This document shows positions 58,201 through 64,000 of a stretch of 64,000 nucleotides of DNA, in pieces. Each line of letters opens with the position of its first letter. Within the stretch, counting starts at the first letter, position 1. The notes under the pieces were generated by a model. It was not told where the DNA came from. It saw only the letters and a list, made by a program, of their open reading frames with translations, and did not search any database. This DNA comes from Rhizomicrobium electricum (GTDB taxonomy: Bacteria; Pseudomonadota; Alphaproteobacteria; Micropepsales; Micropepsaceae), in the NCBI RefSeq assembly GCF_011762045.1, contig NZ_JAASQS010000006.1:62001-126000 (forward strand). The letters run 5' to 3'. The position numbers were made by a program, and so were the translations under genes.

Positions 58201-61200
58201 TCCTCGCTGACCGGCCAGATCGCAGCCGGTGACGTCACCGGCGGCGGGCGTTCGATCAATATGGCGGTGTCGGTCGGCGGCTTCGGCGGCGACGGCAACA
58301 AGGGCGGCGATGTACTGGTCGAACAGACCGGCGGCATCGTCACCACAGGCGCCGCGTCGAACGGCATCCTGGCGCAGTCGATCGGCGGCGGCGGCGGCAA
58401 CGGCGGCAACGCCAATTCGCTGTCGCTCCAGCTCGCGACCACCTGCACCTTCGACATTCCCGGCCTGCCCAAGATCAAGGGCTGCAAGTCGCCCGAGAAC
58501 AAGAGCTGGAACGTCCAGTTCGATATCGGCGGCTGGGGCGGCACCGGCAACGATGCGGGCATCGTTACGGTCCTCAATCACAGCTTCATCTCGACCAGCG
58601 GCAGCGCGTCGTCGGGCATCAAGGCCCAGTCGATCGGCGGCGGCGGCGGCGATGGCGGCCAGGCGGTGGTCGGTCTCGCCGGCATGTTCCCGGATGCGGA
58701 ATATGTCGATTACGGTTTGACCGCGACGTCCCTCATCATCGGCGCGTCCGGCATCACCACCGGCTTCGGCCGTATCACGGTCGGCGGCTTCGGCGGTGCG
58801 GCGGGCGACGGCAATACCGTCAGCGTCACCAACGAAGGCGTCATCCAGACCACCAGCGACACCTCGCACGGCATTTCGGCGCAATCGATCGGCGGCGGCG
58901 GCGGCAACGGCGGCAACGCGTCTTCGGGCGTGACCGCGCTGGCCAGCGTCGGCGGCTTCGGCGGCGCCTCGGGCAACGGCGGCAGCGTCGATGTCCTCAA
59001 CAAGCTTGGCGCCAACATCCTGACCACCGACTTCATGTCGAACGCGATCTTCGCGCAATCGATCGGCGGCGGCGGCGGTACGGCCTACAGCGACGGCGAT
59101 GCCAACGGCAACGGCGGCTCGGCCAGCGCCGCGATTGCGCTCGGCGGTTTCGGCGGCGCTTCGGGCAGCGGCGGCGCCGTGAGCGTCGACAATGCGGCGA
59201 GCATCGAGACCCGCGGCTTCAACGCGGTCGGCATCTTCGCACAGTCGGTCGGCGGCGGCGGCGGCAATGGCGGCGGCGTCGGCTTGTCGCTGATCGGCGT
59301 CGGCGGTTCGGCCGGCGTCCTCGGCTCCACCGGCGACGGCGGCACCGTCAAAGTGACCAATCGCAGCTCCTCTACCATTTTGACCAAAGGCATCCTCGGC
59401 CACGCGATCTTCGCGCAGTCGGTGGGCGGCGGCGGCGGTGCGGGTGGATCCTCCAGCCTCATCTCGCTGGTGGCGACGGTCGGCGGCGAAGGCGGCCGGG
59501 CCGGCAAGGGCGGCTTGGTCGACGTCACCAACGACGGCCTGATCGAAACCGACAATGTCGATTCCTTCGGCATTTTCGCGCAGTCGATCGGCGGCAGCGG
59601 CGGCGCCGGCGGTGCCACCAACCTGTCGCTCATTACCGTGGGCGGTTTCGGCGGCGCAGCCGGCGACGGCGGCGAAGTCGATGTCACCAATCGCAATCAG
59701 ATCAGGACGCTGGGCGTCGGTTCGGATGCGGTCGTGGCGCAATCGGTCGGCGGCGGCGGCGGTCAGGCCGGCGGCGTCGGCGCGACGGGCGTCACCAGCC
59801 AAGGCCTGGGCTTGCTGGTTTCGGTCGGCGGCTTCGGCGGCGCGGCCGGTAACGGCGGCACGGTATCGGTCAACAATGCGGCGGTGCTGCAGACCGAATC
59901 CGCGGTGGCCAAAGGCATTCGTGCGCAGTCCATCGGCGGCGGCGGCGGCGACGGCGGTCATGGCATCGGCACCATCGCGGTCGGCGGCTACGGCGGTGCG
60001 GCCGGTGACGGCGGCGCGGTGACGGTCACCAATGCGACCGGCGGAACGATCTGGACCAAGGGCGTTCTGTCCGACGGCATCTTCGCGCAATCCATCGGCG
60101 GCGGCGGCGGCAACGGCGGCGGCGCGTATTCGGGCTCGTTCATCGGCGTTGCGGCGAGTGTCGGCGGCAAGGGCGCCGGCGGCGGCAAGGGCGGTGACGT
60201 CGTGGTCGACAACAATGCCGTTATCCAAACCGACGGCTTGGCGTCGAGCGCGATCTTCGCGCAGTCGATCGGCGGCGGCGGCGGCAATGGCGGCGTGGCC
60301 GGTTCGATTTCCGTCCAGGCCATATCGTCGACTTTGCCGGCAGGCTCGCTGGCCATCGGCGGCAGCGGCGGGATCGCCGGCGACGGCGGCCATGTCGTGG
60401 TTCGCAACCGGCTCGGCGGTCTGCTCAACAGCACGGCTTTATATTCGACGGGCATTCTCGCCCAGTCGGTCGGCGGCGGCGGTGGCACCGGCGGCTACAC
60501 GCTGACCGAAGCGGCGGCGGCGACGTTCTCGGTTGCGGTTGCGCTCGGCGGCAGCGGCGGCGCGGCGGGTAACGGCGGCGCGGTCGATGTCTCCAACGCC
60601 AGCACCATCGTCAATTCCGGCAAGAACGCGATGGGCATCATCGCCCAGTCGGTCGGCGGCGGCGGCGGCATCGCCTCGGCGTCGTTCAACGTCAGCGATG
60701 TTCCGATCACCATCGGCGGCCAGACCGGCGCCAACGGCAACGGCGGCGCGATCACGGTCGACAATTCGGGCTCGATGGGCTTCACCGCCAACAACGCGGT
60801 CGCCATCTTCGCGCAAAGCGTCGGCGGCGGCGGCGGCCTAGTGCGGACCGGCGGCGACGTCACCAGTGTGACGCAAACGAACGGCGGCGGCGGCAACGGC
60901 GGCACCGTCACGGTGACCAACACCGCGGCAGCGCTCGTGCTCAACGGCCAGAACAGCATCGGCGTCTACGCCCAAAGCGTCGGCGGCGGTGGCGGCGCGG
61001 TCGGATTGAATGTCGATCCGCCCGGCCAGGTCGGCGCCTTCCTGTTCTCCGGGACAGCCGGAGGCACGGGCACGGCGGCGGCTGTCACTCTCAACCAGAC
61101 CGGCAATGTCTTTGCCACGGGCTTGAATTCGATTGCGCTGGTGGCGCAGTCGAGCGCGGCCGGCGGCCAAGGCGACATCACGGTCGCTATCACCAATCCG

Positions 61201-63102
61201 GCATCGAGCCGCAGCTTCGTGCTCGGCGGTCTCGGCAGCGGTGCGGCGGTCGAGATTCTCGACGGCGGCGCCAACACGCTGAACAATGCCGGCGTGATCG
61301 CGGCCGTCACGGCGATTACCGGCACCATCACCGGCGTCTCGGACAACGACGGCACCTTCACGGTCGCGGGCACGCCGGCGACGATTGTCGACGGCACCCA
61401 AGGCTATGCCGTGCGCGCCAGCAGCGGGACCGGCACCACGATCAACAACACCGGCCTGATGATGGGTTCGATCGATCTCGGACTCACCGGTCTCAATGCG
61501 ATCAACAATCGCCAGGGCGGCGTGTTCGATGCCGGTGCCGTGGTCATATTGGGCGCAGGCAATACCTTGACCAATGCGGGTCTGTTGGCGCCGGGCGGCT
61601 ATTACCATCTGTCGAGCCTCGCCATCACCGGCAATCTGGTGCAGACCGCGACCGGCACCTACGGGCTGGATCTCGATCTCAAGCCGGACGCCACCGACCG
61701 CATCACGGTCAGCGGCACGGCGGCGATGTCGGGAACGGTGCTGACCAATCTGACCGATCCGTTGACGGCACCGGGCTTCTCGCTGCCGGGAACGCACACC
61801 AAGGTGATCCTGACGGCGACCGGCGGCGTGACCCATACCGGCTTGACGCTGGCGGCGTTCAACACCGCGGTGGCGAATTATGCTCTGGTCTATCCGGATG
61901 CGCAGACGGTCGATCTGCAATACGTGGTCGACTATTCGCCCACCGGCCTAACCGGCAACCAGCATGCCACCGGCGATGCGGTCAACATCATCCAGACGGC
62001 GCAGACGTCGCCGGCCTTCCGGCCGATCGCGACCAATCTGTTCTATCTGCCCGATGTTGCGACCCTCGGCCGGGCCTACGACCTGTTGTCGGGCGAAGGC
62101 ATTGCGGCCCTGGAACAGGCCTCGTTCGACTCGAACGAACGCTTCCTTGCGGCAGCCGGCGCGCAAACCGCCGACTGGCGCGATACGCCGCGTTCGCCCG
62201 AGCACGCCTGGCGTTTGTGGATGATGCCTTACGGCTACACCGCGCTTTACGGCGGCGACAAGGATATGGGCGCAGCCAAGGTGAAGGATCAGGCCTGGGG
62301 CATCGTGGGCGGTGTCGATTACCAGATCTCGTCGCGCGCGCTGATCGGCGTGGCGGTCGGCGGCGGTACCACCTGGATCAATGTTCCCGACCGGCTCACC
62401 AAAGCCAGCACCGATGCCATCCATTTCGGTCTCTATGGCGGCTGGAACGGCGATGCCTATTACGCCGACGGCGCCTTCGGCTACGACCTGTTCACGAACG
62501 CGGAATCGCGCGTTGCGATCATTCCGGGCGTGACCTTGCCGAAGTCGTTGTTCGTCGACGGCCCGTACCGGGTGCCCGGCTTCTCCGAAACGCCGGAAGC
62601 ACGCTTCCACTCGTCGTCCTATAGCGGCCACTTGGAGGCGGGCTATCACTACGACCTCGGCATCGTGCGGGCGACGCCGTTCATCGGGCTCAATTTCGGC
62701 AGCCTGACCACGGACGGCTTCACCGAGACCAATGCCGGCCAGACCAGCGTTATCGGGATGATCTCCAATCAGCAAACCGTCGATTCGCTGCCCGGCCTCT
62801 TGGGCGTCATGGTCGACGGCAAGTTCGATCTCGGCGGCGACCTGATGCTGGCCGGATGGCTCAAGGGCACCTGGAAGCACGAGTTCGACATCAGCCGGAA
62901 GACGAGCACCCAGTTCATCTCGGCGCCCGGCTTCGCGTTCCAGGTCCATGGTGCCGAACCTGCCCGCGAGACGGGTGTCGTGGATACCGGTCTGCGTCTG
63001 TCGATCGACGGTCACTTGTCGGTGTACGCCAACTACTCCGGCGCGTTCGGCGGACCGAATTCGTCGCACACCGGTACGGCCGGCGTGAGCATTACATGGT
63101 GA
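52201..63102 (+). CDS. Giant repetitive autotransporter adhesin-like protein
   Basis: 3633 residues from ATG 52201, preceded by AAGGGGGAAG. A signal peptide ends near MPAHA (residues 30-34). The passenger is Gly/Ser/Thr/Val-rich. About 41 units of roughly 50-75 residues (about residues 380-2930) each contain QS(I/L/V)GG(G/S)GG, usually followed by NGGF; three divergent units precede them and one degenerate unit follows. A less repetitive stretch (about 2980-3300) leads to a C-terminal beta barrel (about 3335-3633) ending in SITW. It probably forms a long surface fibre; adhesion is inference from the architecture. Confidence 0.92.
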   Translation: MFSLAKAIRRANPVMTSVIALMSGLVVSSMPAHAGCSLSGASIVCTGTIADPLVKGATTTIDTMSVSSIANSTTLIAFVGDGDDVTVTPTDGHYTCSVANQCVIVPYIDDDHGETCTPKTDGDGNPLGACIEGVTSIGPTGKSGENVHLIIDAPTSGTITIGGASLDAAVMARAKGANGGNGGNNYFAGNAGSGGDGADGGIATVSFAGVVTSGNSGGILAASIGGAGGNGGSSKGLGGKDGSGGKGGYGGTATALFSAGSVATSGKGNIGVLAISQGGEGGKAGSGGGIVHFGAGGDNGGQAGSASVMTLADTLVTTYGSYSSGIGALSIGGGGGKGSGGFGLIYSGGGDGSAGGNGGAVLVDAKGTVITHGAYSQGILAQSIGGGGGSAEGVAGMVALGGQGDIGGVGGAVTVTNAGAITTYGYRSNGIEVQSIGGGGGNGANSGGLFSLGGKGSSATIGGTVAVTNSGTIVTYNSDSIGILAQSIGGGGGNGGTSGGLMAFGGSGGGGGDGGIVSVINAGNIYTGLNSGTAGSAGILAQSIGGGGGNGGGSVAAGPGFAVAFGGSGGVGGKGKSVTVGLDDPDITLAKGYAIETHGDASSAIVAQSIGGGGGNGGFAVAATGSASLFSVALGVGAGGGAGGDSSTVVVTTKGSLVTHGLASDGVLAQSIGGGGGNGGFGVAASFNIGTSIAVGVGGGGGSGGAASSVTVTSLSDIATTGDNSYGILSQSVGGGGGNGGFSVAASVGIVGVSVGVGGTGGSGGAADWAHATNTGSIQTSGENAVGMAVQSIGGGGGNGGFAVAGAIGAGGIGVGVGGSGTTGGASSSARLDDSGSVLTTGDNATGLLAQSLGGGGGNGGFSATAAISVMGSASVGIGGSGGGGQHAGSALLYADGGNANIAVSGYGDGWTLVTTGDNAAGIEAQSIGGGGGNGGFAGTLSFSGGSAVTLALGGSGGAGSYASNATVHSGYARAYAENIFTRGDNSTGIVVQSIGGGGGNGGFAVSLSGAVNGGSALAVSVGGSGGSGGYAARAAGFSVGNITTLGNMSDGILVQSIGGGGGNGGFSVALSASTQSYSGAVAVGGSGGAGNHAGAAILNSKGNITTYGDQSIGLFAQSIGGGGGNGGFAGAGALTLSSVGLAAGIGGKGAGGSNASTVDLTSVGDVTTYGNESSTIIAQSIGGGGGNGGSTIGLAFGGLGSTGVTVGGSGGIGSSADAVTVTSTGNLSTGTGSTSATLGNNAFGILAQSLGGGGGNGGFAGSLSAGGAVGISVAVGGQGGKGGSASTVTVTSTGNISTVFDDSAGILAQSIGGGGGNGGFSVALSASATIEDTGAAAAVAIGGWGSDAGNADAVSVTSTGLVHTVGAHSAALEAQSVGGGGGNGGFAISGAATLGQAGVNVSIGGFGAGGGDAGSATLESYGAGLDIVPAADVITIETDGVQSDGILAQSLGGGGGNGGFAVGASLAADGAALGVSIGGFGAVGGDAAIVKVTSYNNILTKGFQSNAISAQSIGGGGGNGGFAVELTAASDFTASVAVGGFGDGGGDADKVTVDSFGTLVTSGAEANGILAQSLGGGGGNGGFALSGAFSMENGALAASLGGLGGKGGKSGDVLVASNAGTTLTGNVATIQTSGDSANGIEAQSIGGGGGNGGFSGAFNATADGTFGMSLSVGGFGGAGNSAGSVGLTSVDNILTKGDGAIGILAQSIGGGGGNGGFSFAGTVMMSSSKGFAVSASLGGLGGNGANSDTVTVNSTGLISTSGKHASGVVAQSVGGGGGNGGISVAGSFNASASSTNASLTASVGGKGGAGGAASDVLVTRNGAITTLGDDSVGIAAQSIGGGGGNGGLSIAGSIGGPDAKQITASVGGFGGPGSEAGNVRVRNTGTITTGKIATQKIQIAAVGEVYIDALVEYGNGSAGILAQSIGGGGGNGGFSFAGSVGPMGDKTSLNASLSVGGFGGSGGYAGSVDVGNLGLITTYGANANGIVAQSIGGGGGNGGSSLTGQIAAGDVTGGGRSINMAVSVGGFGGDGNKGGDVLVEQTGGIVTTGAASNGILAQSIGGGGGNGGNANSLSLQLATTCTFDIPGLPKIKGCKSPENKSWNVQFDIGGWGGTGNDAGIVTVLNHSFISTSGSASSGIKAQSIGGGGGDGGQAVVGLAGMFPDAEYVDYGLTATSLIIGASGITTGFGRITVGGFGGAAGDGNTVSVTNEGVIQTTSDTSHGISAQSIGGGGGNGGNASSGVTALASVGGFGGASGNGGSVDVLNKLGANILTTDFMSNAIFAQSIGGGGGTAYSDGDANGNGGSASAAIALGGFGGASGSGGAVSVDNAASIETRGFNAVGIFAQSVGGGGGNGGGVGLSLIGVGGSAGVLGSTGDGGTVKVTNRSSSTILTKGILGHAIFAQSVGGGGGAGGSSSLISLVATVGGEGGRAGKGGLVDVTNDGLIETDNVDSFGIFAQSIGGSGGAGGATNLSLITVGGFGGAAGDGGEVDVTNRNQIRTLGVGSDAVVAQSVGGGGGQAGGVGATGVTSQGLGLLVSVGGFGGAAGNGGTVSVNNAAVLQTESAVAKGIRAQSIGGGGGDGGHGIGTIAVGGYGGAAGDGGAVTVTNATGGTIWTKGVLSDGIFAQSIGGGGGNGGGAYSGSFIGVAASVGGKGAGGGKGGDVVVDNNAVIQTDGLASSAIFAQSIGGGGGNGGVAGSISVQAISSTLPAGSLAIGGSGGIAGDGGHVVVRNRLGGLLNSTALYSTGILAQSVGGGGGTGGYTLTEAAAATFSVAVALGGSGGAAGNGGAVDVSNASTIVNSGKNAMGIIAQSVGGGGGIASASFNVSDVPITIGGQTGANGNGGAITVDNSGSMGFTANNAVAIFAQSVGGGGGLVRTGGDVTSVTQTNGGGGNGGTVTVTNTAAALVLNGQNSIGVYAQSVGGGGGAVGLNVDPPGQVGAFLFSGTAGGTGTAAAVTLNQTGNVFATGLNSIALVAQSSAAGGQGDITVAITNPASSRSFVLGGLGSGAAVEILDGGANTLNNAGVIAAVTAITGTITGVSDNDGTFTVAGTPATIVDGTQGYAVRASSGTGTTINNTGLMMGSIDLGLTGLNAINNRQGGVFDAGAVVILGAGNTLTNAGLLAPGGYYHLSSLAITGNLVQTATGTYGLDLDLKPDATDRITVSGTAAMSGTVLTNLTDPLTAPGFSLPGTHTKVILTATGGVTHTGLTLAAFNTAVANYALVYPDAQTVDLQYVVDYSPTGLTGNQHATGDAVNIIQTAQTSPAFRPIATNLFYLPDVATLGRAYDLLSGEGIAALEQASFDSNERFLAAAGAQTADWRDTPRSPEHAWRLWMMPYGYTALYGGDKDMGAAKVKDQAWGIVGGVDYQISSRALIGVAVGGGTTWINVPDRLTKASTDAIHFGLYGGWNGDAYYADGAFGYDLFTNAESRVAIIPGVTLPKSLFVDGPYRVPGFSETPEARFHSSSYSGHLEAGYHYDLGIVRATPFIGLNFGSLTTDGFTETNAGQTSVIGMISNQQTVDSLPGLLGVMVDGKFDLGGDLMLAGWLKGTWKHEFDISRKTSTQFISAPGFAFQVHGAEPARETGVVDTGLRLSIDGHLSVYANYSGAFGGPNSSHTGTAGVSITW
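53340..61010 (+). repeat. DNA-level repeat array inside the autotransporter gene
   Basis: The core coding CAATCGATCGGCGGCGG and the following GGCGGCAACGGCGGC recurs about 41 times by hand count with few changes, at spacings of about 150-220 bases. Near identity of the core, with diverged spacers, suggests copy-number change by recombination or slippage is possible. Confidence 0.85.
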
Positions 63103-63169
63103 CGAAAGGGAGTTTCTGACCGCGGGCGAGGGCCTGCGCCGACCTGAAAAAGTGGTACGCTCGAAAACC

Positions 63170-63200
63170 GGACCGGATTGCGCTAGAGCTTGACCGGTCC
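63170..63200. promoter_or_regulatory. Inverted repeat before the second LacI gene
   Basis: GGACCGG (63170-63176) and CCGGTCC (63194-63200) flank a 17-base spacer, 22 bases before the regulator start. It could be a terminator for the autotransporter or an operator for the regulator. Confidence 0.4.
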
Positions 63201-63222
63201 GAGAGCGGGCGTGTCAGGCCGA

Positions 63223-64000
63223 ATGAAAAAGCAGGTTAGCGAGGGGCGCTCGCCCACTATCGTCGATATCGCGCGGGAGGCCGGTGTGGCCTTCAAGACG
63301 GTGGCGCGCGTCGTCAACGGCGATGGCGCGGTCAAGCAGGAGACGCGCGAGCGGGTCGAGGCGGTTATTGCGCGCCTCGGCTACAAGCGGAACGTCTGGG
63401 CGCGCTCGCTGCGCAGCGCACGGTCGCATCTCATCGCCATGGCCATCATGCCGACCGCCTCGCCCGACGCCGAGAATTTCGAGCTCACCAGCGAGGAAAA
63501 CCTCGCAGTTTCGTCCTACTTCAACCGCCTCCAGATGACGGCGATGGCGCGCAGCCAGGAGGCCGGCTACCACCTTTTCGTCGACGTTCAACGCAGCGGC
63601 GCAGCCGGCGTCGCCAAGCACATCGTCGATATGGTCGAGCATGCCAACGTCGACGGCGTTCTTCTGGTGCCGCCGCTGTCCGACGATCTCTCCGTGATGA
63701 AGGCTTTGCGGAAAAAAGGGGTGCCGTTTGTGCGGGTGTCGCCTTATCAGCACCTCGAAATGTCGTCCTACGTCTATATCGACGACCGGCAAGCCTCTTA
63801 CGAGCTGACGCGCCATTTCATCAAGCTCGGCCATCGCGACATCGCGTTTTTCAAAGGCGCCCCCGACCACCTGTCGAGCACGGCTCGCTTCGCCGGTTTC
63901 GAAGATGCGATGCGGGAGGGGGGCATCGCCATCCGGCCGGAATGGGTCGTCGATCGCGTGTACAGCATGCGCTTCGGCGGCAGGGCCGGCGATCTCCTGC
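63223..64000 (+). CDS. LacI-family transcriptional regulator (partial, runs off the right edge)
   Basis: At least 259 residues, open to the window end. The start may be ATG 63223 or a GTG at 63211. The helix-turn-helix TIVDIAREAGVAFKTVARVVN is followed by an effector domain with VPPLSDDLSVMKAL, IDDRQASYELTRHFIKLGH and ARFAGFEDAM, each matching a segment of the LacI protein at 47739-48791. It starts 120 bases after the giant autotransporter, which it could regulate, though no operator matching a known consensus was identified. Confidence 0.9.
   Translation, partial: MKKQVSEGRSPTIVDIAREAGVAFKTVARVVNGDGAVKQETRERVEAVIARLGYKRNVWARSLRSARSHLIAMAIMPTASPDAENFELTSEENLAVSSYFNRLQMTAMARSQEAGYHLFVDVQRSGAAGVAKHIVDMVEHANVDGVLLVPPLSDDLSVMKALRKKGVPFVRVSPYQHLEMSSYVYIDDRQASYELTRHFIKLGHRDIAFFKGAPDHLSSTARFAGFEDAMREGGIAIRPEWVVDRVYSMRFGGRAGDLL

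Noticed and set aside
52012-60393. A 2793-codon reading frame on the minus strand opposite the autotransporter gene
   Set aside because: It is the complement of a Gly/Ala-rich repetitive gene; GC-rich codon periodicity keeps the frame open. Its product is low-complexity Ala/Asp/Arg repeats with no domain, and the plus strand has signal peptide, barrel and ribosome site.
53340-61010. CRISPR-like array because of regularly spaced near-identical repeats
   Set aside because: The repeats are in frame within one long gene, encode a Gly-rich motif, and the spacing varies; no cas genes are present.

Overview
The window is GC-rich, densely packed chromosomal DNA from an alphaproteobacterium. Three features support this: the gene orders ppsR-maf-aroE-coaE-dnaQ, hemE-hemH-hemJ-rho and mnmE-mnmG-rsmG-parA-parB; HemJ as the protoporphyrinogen oxidase; and GTTTCACGTGAAAC parS sites. 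The nearest textbook layout is the Caulobacter replication-origin region. The genus cannot be fixed from sequence alone. A Micropepsaceae/Rhizomicrobium-like or other non-rhizobial lineage would fit, but that is inference.

Layout. 0-8.2 kb holds housekeeping genes: hemW-rdgB-rph on the minus strand, hrcA-grpE-dapB on the plus strand, an Ada-like methyltransferase, nth, a small lipoprotein and a PfkB kinase. 8.2-11.3 kb is a small accessory patch with a secreted alpha/beta hydrolase, an AT-rich membrane-anchored orphan and three long palindromic repeat elements. 11.3-18.0 kb holds smr-mltA-tim44, secB, and the coupled minus-strand set ppsR-maf-aroE-coaE-dnaQ. The 18029-18289 gap between ppsR and hemE matches the position of oriC in Caulobacter and Rickettsia, and genes run outward from it on both sides. 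18.3-32.8 kb holds haem synthesis (hemE-hemH-hemJ), rho, a secreted M1-like peptidase, a quinone reductase, a YyaL-type protein, and mnmEG-rsmG-parAB with two parS sites.

32.8-45.7 kb holds hisA-hisH, a HigBA toxin-antitoxin pair, lepA, two tandem secreted paralogues of unknown function, an MFS transporter, pheST, rpmI-rplT, a VanZ-like protein and mscL. 45.7-52.2 kb holds two polytopic membrane proteins, the methionine sulfoxide reductase msrC, a likely suhB/MmgR-type small RNA, a LacI regulator and a secreted aspartyl-protease-like protein. 52.2-63.1 kb is one giant autotransporter (about 3633 residues). Its passenger contains about 41 copies of a QS(I/L/V)GG(G/S)GG core. A second LacI-family gene, paralogous to the first, runs off the right edge.

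How the genes fit together: replication start and segregation (oriC candidate, parS, ParA, ParB), late haem synthesis, translation (PheST, L20, L35, LepA, MnmEG, RsmG) and protein quality control (HrcA, GrpE, SecB) form the conserved core. Accessory functions sit in the 8-11 kb patch and in the 45-64 kb end. No tRNA, rRNA, CRISPR array, transposase or prophage was seen.
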